DNA of 64,000 bases from Neotamlana nanhaiensis (GTDB lineage: Bacteria; Bacteroidota; Bacteroidia; Flavobacteriales; Flavobacteriaceae). Below the pieces are notes generated by a model. It was not told where the DNA came from. It made no database searches and saw only the letters and a program-made list of their open reading frames with translations. The stretch covers positions 62,001-126,000 of the forward strand of contig NZ_JTDV01000010.1 in the NCBI RefSeq assembly GCF_000943555.1. The letters are read 5' to 3'. This document shows, piece after piece, positions 1 to 8,741 of this stretch (the first letter of the stretch is position 1; the number at the start of each line of letters is the position of its first letter). Position numbers and translations under genes: made by a program.

Positions 1-1293
1 TTCTCTGTCAGCTCCAAAAAACGAGCTGCTAAAAATTAGTAAAATAATGCCATAATACATAACATAACTTACAAAGTGAGCAACCACAGCACCTTTTACA
101 CCGCCAAATGCATTTATAAAATACACACTGGTTATATATAAAATAATAATTAAAAAAGCCTCGGTTAATACATAGTGCCAAAACATTTTTTTTGCAAGAA
201 ACTGATAGGCAATAATAATGGAAAGTACTTTTACAAAGTCCCCCAAAAGCTGCCAGAAAAACAAGTCTTCTACAGGTTGAAATTCTTCAGTAAAAACGCC
301 TAAAATAATGTATTTTTTAAAGACATAGATGAGTAGCATTCCTGCACCCAAAAATGGCACAATAGTTTTATAAAAATGCCACACTTCCTTTTTAAAAGCC
401 TTTGTTGTTTTAATTTCTGAAAAACGCGGTAATAAATACAACGAAATTAACGAGCTTACAAACATTAAATAATATTTAGAGAGCCTTGTCATAGCTTCCC
501 AAAAACCAGCTTCCTTATAACCAATATTATCAATAATATACGATCGAATAGCAATAGTAACTAAAGGTAATAACAACGCCGGAAATAAAGCCATAACAGA
601 ATACGCACTTAACTTTTTCAACATTTTAAAACTTATAGCTTTAACCTGTATATGCGGCAACATACTTTTTCTGTTAATAATGCCAACGAGTGTAATTAAA
701 AAGATAATAGACTCTGCAATAGCAACCGAAATTAAAGCGCCTTTTAACCGTTCTTGATATATTAACAATAAAGCAATACTCACACTAAGTATTTGCCCTA
801 TGATATTGATTATAATAAGAATTTTATACTTTGAAAACCCATTTATAATAGAAAAGGTAAACATGTTTAAAGCATAAAACGGTAAGGCAATAGCGAATAT
901 TTTTATAACATAACCGTAGTCGTTATAACTTGGAAATATGATGGTATTTATCCATTCAGCACCAAAATAACAGAAAAAAGAAACGAGCATGGTAGACATA
1001 AACCCGAAATAATAGGCCGTAGAAAGCGTTTTAGCTAAAGCCTTACTATTATCCTTAAATTGTGCAACATACTTAACAATACCTTTATAAAAGCCTTGAG
1101 TGGCTAAGGTTTGAAACGCAGCTACAAAATTTCTTAAATTACCAATTAAAGCTAGCCCAAATGGCCCCACAATTACGGCAATAGCTTTCGAGGTTAGTAA
1201 GCCTGCAATTATTCTGGTTATTATGGCAACCATATGCAGCGAAGCTATTTTTACTAAAACTTTATCGTTTATGTATTCTATTAATTTTCTCAA
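1..1293 (-). CDS. O-antigen/polysaccharide flippase (Wzx-like), 3' part missing
   Basis: The minus-strand frame is open from a TTG at 1293 to the window edge (431 codons, no stop), so the C-terminus is cut off. It is strongly hydrophobic throughout, and its start (RKLIEYINDKVLVKIASLHMV...) together with a following GPFGLALIGNLRNF segment matches flavobacterial O-antigen translocases of the MATE/Wzx type. These move lipid-linked repeat units across the inner membrane. TTG was chosen because it keeps the amphipathic leader usual in this family; an in-frame ATG at 1233 is the alternative. It lies 158 bp downstream of the YgjV-like gene on the same strand. Function rests on family resemblance. 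Confidence 0.75.
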   Translation of the reverse strand, partial: MRKLIEYINDKVLVKIASLHMVAIITRIIAGLLTSKAIAVIVGPFGLALIGNLRNFVAAFQTLATQGFYKGIVKYVAQFKDNSKALAKTLSTAYYFGFMSTMLVSFFCYFGAEWINTIIFPSYNDYGYVIKIFAIALPFYALNMFTFSIINGFSKYKILIIINIIGQILSVSIALLLIYQERLKGALISVAIAESIIFLITLVGIINRKSMLPHIQVKAISFKMLKKLSAYSVMALFPALLLPLVTIAIRSYIIDNIGYKEAGFWEAMTRLSKYYLMFVSSLISLYLLPRFSEIKTTKAFKKEVWHFYKTIVPFLGAGMLLIYVFKKYIILGVFTEEFQPVEDLFFWQLLGDFVKVLSIIIAYQFLAKKMFWHYVLTEAFLIIILYITSVYFINAFGGVKGAVVAHFVSYVMYYGIILLIFSSSFFGADRE

Positions 1294-1451
1294 TTAATAA
1301 CTTTTGGATTGGCAGATTAACTCTACAACGTAAAAATTAACCTAATATTCTAAAAACACGGTTACTGTGTGCTTAAATATACAAATCATTTAGCTTTATC
1401 ATAATTTAAAGCCTACGAGATATTAATGTTTCCGATAAAAAGCAATTAAAA

Positions 1452-1679
1452 CTACTTTTTAACGATATAATATAAGTTGATAAAAAAAATAGCCAGATTA
1501 GTTATAATAATTGGCTTAGATAACGGAGTAAGTAAAAAACCGTAACAAACAAATAATAAACACCCTACGCAATTAACAATGCGCAAACGGGTAACGGCTT
1601 TCATTAAAAATGAAGTTAAAACGGTAGCGGTGGCTAGGTAACCTAGCCACTCTACCCAATGTATTCCGAAAAAATCCAT
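1452..1679 (-). CDS. small YgjV-like inner-membrane protein
   Basis: A 75-residue protein with about three hydrophobic segments (near residues 9-25, 33-50 and 56-73), and therefore an integral inner-membrane protein. Size and pattern fit the YgjV family of bacterial inner-membrane proteins, whose function is unknown. It starts 3 bp after the typA stop codon, so it is probably the second gene of a typA transcript. Homologues are sometimes mislabelled as uroporphyrinogen decarboxylase; nothing in this short hydrophobic sequence supports an enzyme of that kind. Confidence 0.65.
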   Translation of the reverse strand: MDFFGIHWVEWLGYLATATVLTSFLMKAVTRLRIVNCVGCLLFVCYGFLLTPLSKPIIITNLAIFFINLYYIVKK

Positions 1680-1682
1680 ATA

Positions 1683-3482
1683 TTAAATAGATTTATTTCG
1701 TTTTCTATCTACTTCTTTTAAGTATATTTTACGAAGACGTAAGTGGTTTGGTGTAACCTCAACGTATTCATCTTTTTGTATGTATTCTAAAGCTTCTTCT
1801 AACGAGAATTTAATAGCAGGTACAATTTTAGCTTTATCATCTGCACCAGCACTACGTACGTTACTCAACTTTTTAGTTTTGGTAACGTTAACCGTCATAT
1901 CATCCTGACGAGAGTTTTCACCAATTACCTGTCCTTCGTAAATATCTTCACCTGGATCGATAAAAAACTTACCTCTATCTTGTAATTTGTCAATAGAATA
2001 AGGAATAGCAGTACCATTTTCCATAGATACTAACGACCCATTTTGACGCTCTGGAATTCCACCTTTTAGGGGCTGATATTCTTTAAAACGGTGTGCCATA
2101 ATAGCTTCACCCGCAGTAGCTGTTAATAACTGGTTACGTAAACCAATAATACCACGGGATGGAACAATAAACTCACAAACCATACGGTCGCCTTTAGCTT
2201 CCATACTCGTCATTTCACCTTTACGCATCGTTACCAATTCTACCGCTTTACCCGATACATTTTCAGGTAAATCAATGGTCATTTCCTCAACTGGTTCACA
2301 TTTTACACCATCAATTTCTTTAATAATTACTTGTGGCTGACCAATTTGTAACTCATAACCTTCACGACGCATCGTTTCAATTAATACCGATAAATGCAGT
2401 ACACCACGGCCAAAAACCATAAACTTATCAGCACTATCAGTTTCTTGAACACGTAAGGCTAAGTTCTTTTCAAGCTCTTTGGTTAAACGCTCTTTAATAT
2501 GGCGCGATGTTACAAACTTTCCATCCTTTCCAAAGAAAGGCGAATCGTTAATAGTAAATAACATACTCATTGTTGGCTCATCGATAGCAATGGTTTTTAA
2601 ACCTTCTGGATTTTCAAAATCGGCAACCGTATCACCAATCTCAAAACCATCAAGACCAACAATAGCACAAATATCTCCAGTTTGTACTTCATCAACTTTA
2701 ATACGTCCTAAACCTTCAAAAACATGTAATTCTTTAATTCTATTTTTAACCATAGAACCATCACGTTTTACTAAAGTAATTTGTTGATTAACCTTTAATT
2801 CACCACGTGTTAAACGCCCAATAGCAATACGTCCTGTAAAGCTCGAGAAATCTAACGATGTAATTAACATTTGCGTAGTACCTTCTTCAATTTTTGGCTC
2901 AGGAATATGCTCAATCACCATATCTAATAAAGGCTCAATATTTTCGGTTGGCTTTTGCCAATCTTCACTCATCCAGTTGTTTTTCGCACTACCATAAACC
3001 GTTGGAAAATCTAACTGCCACTCCTCTGCTCCAAGTTCGAACATTAAATCGAATACTTTTTCATGTACCTCTTCTGGCGTACAGTTTTCCTTATCCACTT
3101 TATTTACAACAACACAAGGTTTTAACCCTAAATCAATAGCCTTTTGTAACACAAAACGTGTTTGTGGCATAGGGCCTTCAAAAGCATCAACAAGTAACAA
3201 CACACCATCGGCCATATTTAAAACACGCTCAACTTCACCACCAAAATCGGCGTGACCAGGCGTATCAATAATATTAATTTTAGTGTCTTTATAAGTAACC
3301 GAAACGTTTTTAGAAGTAATAGTAATACCTCGTTCACGCTCTAAATCGTTGTTATCTAAAATTAAATCGCCAGTATTTTCGTTTTCTCTAAATAACTGAC
3401 AGTGATACATAATTTTATCAACCAAAGTCGTTTTCCCGTGGTCAACGTGCGCAATAATTGCAATGTTTTTAATAGTAGCCAT
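1683..3482 (-). CDS. typA: translational GTPase TypA/BipA
   Basis: A 599-residue ribosome-associated GTPase related to EF-G, of the usual family length. Visible GTPase motifs are the P-loop AHVDHGKTT (residues 11-19), RERGITI (switch I region), DTPGHADF (G3) and NKVDK (G4), followed by the EF-G-like domains and the TypA-specific C-terminal domain (GIIGLRNQLLTATAGEAIMAHRF). The family acts in ribosome assembly and in stress or cold adaptation. A matching TTG-N19-TAnnTTTG promoter lies directly upstream. The next gene downstream begins 3 bp past the stop. Confidence 0.97.
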   Translation of the reverse strand: MATIKNIAIIAHVDHGKTTLVDKIMYHCQLFRENENTGDLILDNNDLERERGITITSKNVSVTYKDTKINIIDTPGHADFGGEVERVLNMADGVLLLVDAFEGPMPQTRFVLQKAIDLGLKPCVVVNKVDKENCTPEEVHEKVFDLMFELGAEEWQLDFPTVYGSAKNNWMSEDWQKPTENIEPLLDMVIEHIPEPKIEEGTTQMLITSLDFSSFTGRIAIGRLTRGELKVNQQITLVKRDGSMVKNRIKELHVFEGLGRIKVDEVQTGDICAIVGLDGFEIGDTVADFENPEGLKTIAIDEPTMSMLFTINDSPFFGKDGKFVTSRHIKERLTKELEKNLALRVQETDSADKFMVFGRGVLHLSVLIETMRREGYELQIGQPQVIIKEIDGVKCEPVEEMTIDLPENVSGKAVELVTMRKGEMTSMEAKGDRMVCEFIVPSRGIIGLRNQLLTATAGEAIMAHRFKEYQPLKGGIPERQNGSLVSMENGTAIPYSIDKLQDRGKFFIDPGEDIYEGQVIGENSRQDDMTVNVTKTKKLSNVRSAGADDKAKIVPAIKFSLEEALEYIQKDEYVEVTPNHLRLRKIYLKEVDRKRNKSI

Positions 3483-3504
3483 AATAGTGCTTATTTTAAG
3501 GGCG

Positions 3505-3535
3505 CAAAGGTAGTTATAAATTCTCGATATTCAAC
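3505..3535 (-). promoter_or_regulatory. Bacteroidota-type promoter of typA
   Basis: On the minus strand a -7 element TACCTTTG (3505-3512) fits TAnnTTTG. It is preceded, after 19 bp, by GTTG (3532-3535) at the -33 position. The -7 box ends 22 bp before the typA ATG. This is the consensus used by the Bacteroidota primary sigma factor. Confidence 0.7.
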
Positions 3536-3610
3536 ACATTTTTTTTATTTGGGCATTACCCTTTGCAACCCACAAAATTTCCAACTTAAAACCATGTTTA
3601 TTAATAGGTT

Positions 3611-3680
3611 GCAAAGCGTCGCGCTTTCGTTACTCGCGCTCTGCGAGGCGCTCAAACAGGCCACTCAATCGCTAATGCAC
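3611..3680. repeat. intergenic repeat, copy A
   Basis: About 70 bp of GC-richer DNA in the otherwise AT-rich gap between typA and kdsA. Its reverse complement aligns along its length with 16820-16889. Shared blocks include GATTGAG, GAGCnCCTCGCAGAG, CGAAAGC and GACGC. It contains no convincing reading frame. The remainder of the typA-kdsA gap (3483-3771) holds only the two divergent promoters and AT-rich sequence. Confidence 0.65.
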
Positions 3681-3744
3681 TTTTTTGCTAAGGTTGTTTT
3701 ATGTAGTGCTTTAATTTTGGTGTATTAAATTCGGGCATTAATAC

Positions 3745-3752
3745 TATCTTTG
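3745..3752 (+). promoter_or_regulatory. -7 element of the kdsA promoter
   Basis: TATCTTTG matches TAnnTTTG and ends 19 bp before the kdsA ATG. The only upstream TTTG (3716-3719) sits 25 bp away, longer than the usual 17-23 bp, so the -33 box is uncertain. Confidence 0.5.
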
Positions 3753-3771
3753 TGGCATCAAATTTTAAAGC

Positions 3772-4590
3772 ATGACACTTCAAGACATCCCTAAAATAAA
3801 ACATACCAATAGCAACAACTTCTTTTTACTTTGTGGCCCATGCGCCATTGAAGGCGAAGACATGGCTTTTCGCATTGCCGAAAAAGTGGTTAACATTACC
3901 AACAAGCTAGAAATTCCGTATGTATTTAAAGGAAGTTTTAAAAAGGCCAACCGCAGTCGTATTGATAGTTTTACAGGCATTGGCGACGAAAAAGCCTTGG
4001 AGATTCTTGCCAAAGTATCCGAAAAATTTGATGTTCCAACCATTACCGATATTCACGAAATAAGCGATGCCGCCAAAGCTGCACAATGTGTAGATGTGTT
4101 GCAAATTCCGGCGTTTTTAGTACGTCAAACCGATTTGGTTGTAGCTGCCGCCGAAACTGGCAAAGTGGTGAACCTTAAAAAAGGACAATTTATGAGTCCG
4201 GAAGCCATGAAACACGCCGTACAAAAAGTAAAAGATGCTGGTAGCGACAAAGCTTGGATTACCGATCGTGGTACCATGTTTGGCTACCAAGACATGATTG
4301 TAGATTTTCGTGGCATACCAACCATGAAGCAATACGCTCCAGTGGTTCTTGATGTCACGCACTCTTTACAACAACCTAACCAAACAGCTGGAGTAACAGG
4401 TGGTCGCCCAGATATGATAGAAACTATTGCACGTGCTGGTGTTGTAAATAATGTAGATGGATTATTTATTGAAACGCATTTCGATCCTGCAAACGCAAAA
4501 AGCGATGGCGCGAACATGCTTCATTTAGATAATTTAGAGCAACTTTTAACGAATCTTGTTACTATCCGAAAGACTATTAATAATTTATAA
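3772..4590 (+). CDS. kdsA: 3-deoxy-8-phosphooctulonate synthase (KDO-8-phosphate synthase)
   Basis: A 272-residue class I DAHP-synthase-superfamily enzyme of normal length. It condenses phosphoenolpyruvate with arabinose 5-phosphate to KDO-8-phosphate for the lipopolysaccharide core, in the cytoplasm. Diagnostic segments are LLCGPCAIEGE near the N-terminus, FKGSFKKANRS (PEP/phosphate binding), ITDIHE, NLKKGQFMSP, TDRGTMFGYQD and DVTHSLQQPN. Cys24 in the GPCAIE motif corresponds to the metal-binding Cys of the metal-dependent subclass typified by Aquifex, so this copy is probably metal-dependent. It is a monocistronic gene with its own -7 box. Confidence 0.96.
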   Translation: MTLQDIPKIKHTNSNNFFLLCGPCAIEGEDMAFRIAEKVVNITNKLEIPYVFKGSFKKANRSRIDSFTGIGDEKALEILAKVSEKFDVPTITDIHEISDAAKAAQCVDVLQIPAFLVRQTDLVVAAAETGKVVNLKKGQFMSPEAMKHAVQKVKDAGSDKAWITDRGTMFGYQDMIVDFRGIPTMKQYAPVVLDVTHSLQQPNQTAGVTGGRPDMIETIARAGVVNNVDGLFIETHFDPANAKSDGANMLHLDNLEQLLTNLVTIRKTINNL

Positions 4591-4786
4591 TCGGGTATAA
4601 TAAAACGCCAAAAATCCTATTAACAGGAACTTCTTTTTAGTAATTCATAGCACTTTTTAAATACATGTGCTCATTTCACCTGTGCGCTATTCTCAATAAA
4701 AAACACCTCTTATTGAAATAACCCAAAACTCTACTTCCCATAACCAATAATCACTTAAAAAATTAACACTTAAAAAATTTATTTAT

Positions 4787-4856
4787 AATTAGTCTAAATA
4801 AATTTTGAAGTTATGTTTTTCCCTCATAGATTTGCGTTATATTATTTAGACTAATT
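4787..4856. promoter_or_regulatory. pair of DtxR/IdeR-like palindromes around the iron-operon promoter
   Basis: AATTAGTCTAAATAA at 4787-4801 and its exact reverse complement TTATTTAGACTAATT at 4842-4856 form a perfect 15-bp inverted pair. Each arm also contains the near-palindromic core TTAGnCTAA, the same core found in DtxR/IdeR iron-box consensus sequences. The pair flanks the -33/-7 promoter; the second copy covers the expected transcription start region and ends 15 bp before the receptor ATG. Iron-dependent repression is an inference from the motif and from the gene controlled. Confidence 0.6.
4804..4834 (+). promoter_or_regulatory. consensus promoter of the TonB receptor operon
   Basis: TTTG (4804-4807), 19 bp spacer, then TAGATTTG (4827-4834), an exact match to TTTG-N19-TAnnTTTG. 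It lies between the two 15-bp palindromes. The rest of the 281-bp gap after kdsA (4591-4786) is AT-rich with no gene or clear structure. Confidence 0.75.
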
Positions 4857-4871
4857 AAAAATAAATAACTA

Positions 4872-7217
4872 ATGACTAAAAATGTTATACTTTTAGTTTT
4901 TGCTGCGCTCTTTTCTTTTGCAGTAAAAGCCCAAACCGGAACGATTCAAGGAAAAGTCGTTTCAAATCAAAACACACCAATTAACAACGTTAATATAACC
5001 TTAGTAAACACTAACAAAGGGACTACCACCAACGCGAATGGTGATTTTACACTTAGCAATTTATCGGCTGGTGACTACACATTACATGTTTCTTTTGTTG
5101 GTTTTAAAGAAGTTAATAAAAACATCACCGTTACAAATGGTACGCTTACAGTGCCTACAATTACCTTAGTTGAAGGCAACGAAGAGTTAAGTGAAATTAT
5201 TCTTGAAGGACATAAAAACAAATATTTAAAGCGAGAGGCATCTTCTTCATTACGTTTACAAGGAGAGCTGATTGATTTACCACAAAATGTTCAAATTATT
5301 AGTAGTGAATTGCTAGCAGACCAGCAAGTAACCTCTATAATGGATGGGTTAACACGTAACGTAAGTGGGGTTACTATGCTAGAACACTGGGGACATTTTG
5401 CACGTATTAACATGAGAGGTTTTAGACTACCTGCCTTTAGAAACGGTTTCAACTTTTTAGATACTTGGGGGCCACTTGCCGAAGACATGAGTATTGTTGA
5501 AAGTGTAGAATTTGTTAAAGGACCTTCTGGTTTTATGATGGCAGCAGGCGAACCTGGTGGTTTTTATAACATCGTAACTAAAAAACCTACCGCCAATAGA
5601 GTTGCAAATATTACGCTTTCTGGTGGAAGTTTCGATTACTTGAGAGGCGCTGTAGATTTAGGTGGCAAACTAACCGACGACGGCTCAATTCTTTACCGCT
5701 TTAACGCCATGTACCAAACTACCGATTCTCATCGTGGTGACGAAAATGTAGACAGATATGGTTTTGCTCCGGCACTTACCTTCAATTTATCTGATAAAAC
5801 ATCAATCACTACCGAGCTAACTTACGATAAAGCCGAAAGTTTAATTGGTTCTGCATATGTTTTTGCTCCTGTTACCGATGGTTATGGAAGTTTAGATCGC
5901 GATTTCAAATTTACAGACACCAATTACCCGGCTACTGATATTGAGCAAGTTGTTTTTTACACCGACTTTAAACACCAATTTAATAAAAACTGGGATGTAC
6001 AAGCAAAATTCAACTATTTACGATACGACCAAACAGGTAATTCTACTTGGCTTTGGAGCCTTGATTCTACCACAGGAGATGCCGTAAGATATGTTAGCGA
6101 ATGGGATGCTTTATCTCTTGGTAAATACTTCCAAGCTTATGTAAACGGTAAATTCAATACAGGAGGTATAAGCCATAAAGTGATGGGTGGTTTCGATTTT
6201 ACAGAAAAACAATACTGGGCAGATTGGGCAGATTTAGTTGTTGTTGATACCCAACAACCTTTTAATATCTACAATCCACATTATGACATTGATGTAGATT
6301 ACAATTTCGATCGCTCTCAAAATGTACAGGATAGAAACGGTGGTACACCTTACAACGGAAATACGGTACGCTCATTTTATGCTCAAGATGAAATTGGTTT
6401 CCTAGAAAATAAAATCCGTTTAACCCTTGCTGGAAGGTACACTAATTTAAGTACTTTAGGAAAACCAGATAACGATAAAGAATTTACACCCAGAGTTGGT
6501 TTAAGCGTAGATATCTTACCTTCTTTTGTGGCTTATGCTTTATATGATCAATCATTTTTACCACAAGCAGGACGTACACTTTCTGGAGAATTAGTAAATC
6601 CAGTAGATGCTGTTGATATTGAAGGTGGATTAAAGAAAACTTTCTTCGATGGTCGTTTGAAAGCAGCTCTAGGTGCCTACCAAATCACCAAACAAAATAT
6701 AGCATTCTCCGATCCTGCTGACCCTACAGGAAATTCGGTAATCGAGCTGGGAGAAGTACAATCTAAAGGGATAGAATTCGATTTACAAGGAGAAATTCTT
6801 CCAGGACTTAACGCTGTACTTAACTATGCTAACACCAATGTTGAAATTACAAAAGACCAAGACCCAAACTTAGTAGGTAATCGTGTATCAGGACATGCTA
6901 AACATGTTACAAACGGATGGTTTAATTACAATTTTGGAGAAGGTTCAAAATTAAATGGCTTCGGTGCTTCTTTAGGCTACCAATACCAAGTCGATCGTTC
7001 TACTTGGGCTTGGGCTGCCGATAACCAAAGTGATTTACCAGATTATTTTAGAATGGATGGCGCTTTATCTTGGAAAAACAAAAAAGTGCGTGTACAACTT
7101 AATGTAAATAACATTTTAGACGAGTATTTATACGCTGGCGCCAACTACGGTTCTTACCTTTATTGGCAATCAGAACCTGGTATTAATGGTCGTTTAACTG
7201 TAACTTATAATTTTTAA
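4872..7217 (+). CDS. TonB-dependent siderophore receptor
   Basis: A 781-residue outer-membrane protein. Signal peptide 1-20 ends ...FAVKA-Q. A carboxypeptidase-regulatory-like beta-sandwich spans about 22-108 (GKVVSNQNTPINNVNITLVNT...GFKEV), the plug domain about 125-240 (PQNVQIISSELL, INMRGFR, VEFVKGPSG), and the 22-strand barrel runs to the C-terminal aromatic residue (VTYNF). The plug and barrel pattern is that of ferric-siderophore receptors of the FhuE/FpvA type. It imports a ferric chelate using TonB energy. It heads a plus-strand unit with membrane proteins typical of siderophore iron release, and its promoter carries two DtxR-like palindromes, so iron repression is likely. The particular siderophore cannot be read from sequence. 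Confidence 0.92.
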   Translation: MTKNVILLVFAALFSFAVKAQTGTIQGKVVSNQNTPINNVNITLVNTNKGTTTNANGDFTLSNLSAGDYTLHVSFVGFKEVNKNITVTNGTLTVPTITLVEGNEELSEIILEGHKNKYLKREASSSLRLQGELIDLPQNVQIISSELLADQQVTSIMDGLTRNVSGVTMLEHWGHFARINMRGFRLPAFRNGFNFLDTWGPLAEDMSIVESVEFVKGPSGFMMAAGEPGGFYNIVTKKPTANRVANITLSGGSFDYLRGAVDLGGKLTDDGSILYRFNAMYQTTDSHRGDENVDRYGFAPALTFNLSDKTSITTELTYDKAESLIGSAYVFAPVTDGYGSLDRDFKFTDTNYPATDIEQVVFYTDFKHQFNKNWDVQAKFNYLRYDQTGNSTWLWSLDSTTGDAVRYVSEWDALSLGKYFQAYVNGKFNTGGISHKVMGGFDFTEKQYWADWADLVVVDTQQPFNIYNPHYDIDVDYNFDRSQNVQDRNGGTPYNGNTVRSFYAQDEIGFLENKIRLTLAGRYTNLSTLGKPDNDKEFTPRVGLSVDILPSFVAYALYDQSFLPQAGRTLSGELVNPVDAVDIEGGLKKTFFDGRLKAALGAYQITKQNIAFSDPADPTGNSVIELGEVQSKGIEFDLQGEILPGLNAVLNYANTNVEITKDQDPNLVGNRVSGHAKHVTNGWFNYNFGEGSKLNGFGASLGYQYQVDRSTWAWAADNQSDLPDYFRMDGALSWKNKKVRVQLNVNNILDEYLYAGANYGSYLYWQSEPGINGRLTVTYNF

Positions 7218-7224
7218 CCTAAAC

Positions 7225-7266
7225 AACAAGGCAGTCTCCTTATAATTTAAGCAGACTGTTTTTGTT
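7225..7266 (+). terminator. stem-loop after the TonB receptor
   Basis: CAGTCT (7232-7237) pairs with AGACTG (7253-7258), extended by weaker A/G-T pairs and followed by a T-rich run. It may attenuate transcription into the downstream genes rather than stop it fully, because the next gene starts only 15 bp later. Confidence 0.5.
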
Positions 7267-7280
7267 ATAAACCGCAACTC

Positions 7281-7997
7281 ATGAAAAAAACAATTTTCGC
7301 AATATTACTTCTGGTATTAGCAACAACAAAATCGTTTGCACATTACCTTTGGGTTGAAACCAATCCTTACGGCACCATTGGTGAACAACAAGACATTAAA
7401 GTTTATTTTGGAGAATACACTTACGGCGTAATTGAAGAAGTTAAAGGCGACGCATTTTCAAACGTAAAAAACTTTACACTTTGGATAGTCGATCAAGCAG
7501 GCAACAAAACGCAATTAACAGTAACACCAAAAGCCGATCATTACATTGCTAAGTTTACACCAAAAGCAAATGGCGTTTATACCGTGATTTTAAACAACAA
7601 CGATATTGACGTTATTGATTACACCAAATACGATTTCGGAATTTTCAAAACTCATTACCACGCTACCGCTAAATTTCAAGTTGGTAAAACATTAACCGAT
7701 ACTTCGGCAAATAACCCTGAAGGTATTGTGGTTAAAGATGTTTCGAAAAATCCAAACGAAGTTACGCTACAAGTACTCTATAAAAACAAACCTTTAGCAA
7801 ACAACGAATTGCAGGTTTATGTTTCAGATTTGTGGAGCAAAACGCTGCATACCAACGAGCAAGGTGAAGTAACGTTTAAACGCCCTTGGAATACAAAATA
7901 TATTGTAGAAACCACAACCAAAGAAGAAGTTCCTGGAACTTTTAAAGGTAAAGATTATGAATTTATATGGCATTGCGCAACGTATTGTTTGCCATAG
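7281..7997 (+). CDS. secreted DUF4198-family protein
   Basis: A 238-residue protein with a signal peptide (about 1-20, ...ATTKSFA-H). The mature protein starts HYLWVETNPYG and reads as beta-sandwich-like repeats, ending in a Cys pair (WHCATYCLP). The N-terminal HxLW-type start and layout fit DUF4198, a periplasmic family commonly encoded beside TonB receptors and metal uptake genes. It probably binds or helps handle the metal or its chelate in the periplasm, but no biochemical role is established. It belongs to the receptor unit by position and strand. Confidence 0.7.
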   Translation: MKKTIFAILLLVLATTKSFAHYLWVETNPYGTIGEQQDIKVYFGEYTYGVIEEVKGDAFSNVKNFTLWIVDQAGNKTQLTVTPKADHYIAKFTPKANGVYTVILNNNDIDVIDYTKYDFGIFKTHYHATAKFQVGKTLTDTSANNPEGIVVKDVSKNPNEVTLQVLYKNKPLANNELQVYVSDLWSKTLHTNEQGEVTFKRPWNTKYIVETTTKEEVPGTFKGKDYEFIWHCATYCLP

Positions 7998-8031
7998 TTA
8001 ATTCAATTTTTTGAGTTAGTTTTTTTAGTGG

Positions 8032-8059
8032 AACTCTAGGATTTTTTAATCCTAGAGTT
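8032..8059 (+). terminator. strong 12-bp hairpin terminator
   Basis: AACTCTAGGATT (8032-8043), TTTT loop, then a perfect complement (8048-8059). It lies just after the DUF4198 gene and 17 bp before the next ATG, so it separates or attenuates the two halves of the iron unit. Confidence 0.75.
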
Positions 8060-8076
8060 TGTTAGTTAATAATATT

Positions 8077-8409
8077 ATGATAACAATAGCCTTATTTTTA
8101 AACTTTTTAGCATTTTATGTGCTGTACAATACCACAAAAAGAGTGGTTATCACGCCACATTTAGGCTTTGAAAAACACATACAGCAAAACATTAAATCCT
8201 CTAAGATTATTGGTCTTATGTTGCTGTTAATAGCATTAGTTTTTAATGTTATAAGCTTTGGCCTTGGTGTGGGCACATTGTTCTTTTTTATTGTTTTAAT
8301 GACCTTTGGTAGTCTTGTAATCTTACTAGCTCCATTAAAACTTATCAATACCAAAACTTTAGTGCTCTTTTTTATAGCGACATTAATTTTAGAACTCTTA
8401 TTTGTATAA
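8077..8409 (+). CDS. small membrane protein, DUF3325-like
   Basis: 110 residues with four hydrophobic segments (about 1-18, 45-63, 67-84 and 91-109) and a basic loop (TTKRVVITPHLGFEKHIQ) after the first. The ATG at 8077 was chosen; a longer TTG reading from 8059 would run through the terminator hairpin. Size, topology and position fit the DUF3325 membrane proteins that accompany DUF3649 and PepSY proteins in siderophore operons. Such sets resemble the Pseudomonas fpvGHJK genes, which act in reductive iron release from ferripyoverdine in the periplasm. The assignment is by context more than by motif. The next gene starts 2 bp after the stop. Confidence 0.55.
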   Translation: MITIALFLNFLAFYVLYNTTKRVVITPHLGFEKHIQQNIKSSKIIGLMLLLIALVFNVISFGLGVGTLFFFIVLMTFGSLVILLAPLKLINTKTLVLFFIATLILELLFV

Positions 8410-8411
8410 TT

Positions 8412-8708
8412 ATGCCTGCAAACAAAAAACACCTTTCTACACCTTGGCAACGTTTTGCTAAAATAACCGCAGGCTTTATTGGTGGTTTTTTAGTTACGGT
8501 AACGCTTCATATGGCTTTAGCCATTTGGATAAACCCCGAAAATGTAATCATCACCTCATCATTTACAGGGTTTATGCTTTGGATTACTTTAATGATTTGG
8601 GCCTTTGTAGCTGAAAATGGTTGGAAAATCTGGGGTATTTTTATAGCACTTAGCGTTCTTTTTTACGCATTGGTTTATTTAGGAAACACTTACGTCCCGT
8701 TAGTTTAA
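8412..8708 (+). CDS. small membrane protein, DUF3649-like
   Basis: 98 residues with three hydrophobic segments (about 17-38, 45-66 and 71-90). A short basic N-terminus precedes WQRFAKITAGFIGGFLVTVTL, and ...FMLWITLMIWAFVAENGWKIWG follows; this pattern is typical of DUF3649 proteins in iron-uptake operons. It lies 2 bp after the preceding small membrane protein and 33 bp before the PepSY gene, so the three are probably cotranscribed. It is likely a partner subunit of the PepSY protein in handling iron-siderophore at the inner membrane (inference). Confidence 0.65.
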   Translation: MPANKKHLSTPWQRFAKITAGFIGGFLVTVTLHMALAIWINPENVIITSSFTGFMLWITLMIWAFVAENGWKIWGIFIALSVLFYALVYLGNTYVPLV

Positions 8709-8741
8709 ATATAATTACATCTAATAACAACAAATTAATTA

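Noticed and set aside
2479-3139. Plus-strand open frames of 81-102 codons opposite typA
   Set aside because: They lie wholly within the well-conserved typA gene on the other strand, with no homology-like motifs.
3780-4517. Minus-strand frames opposite kdsA
   Set aside because: Shadow frames of a clear kdsA; composition and lack of motifs do not support coding.
8059-8076. TTG-initiated extension of the DUF3325-like gene
   Set aside because: It would start at the final base of a perfect terminator hairpin; the ATG at 8077 gives a normal membrane-protein start.
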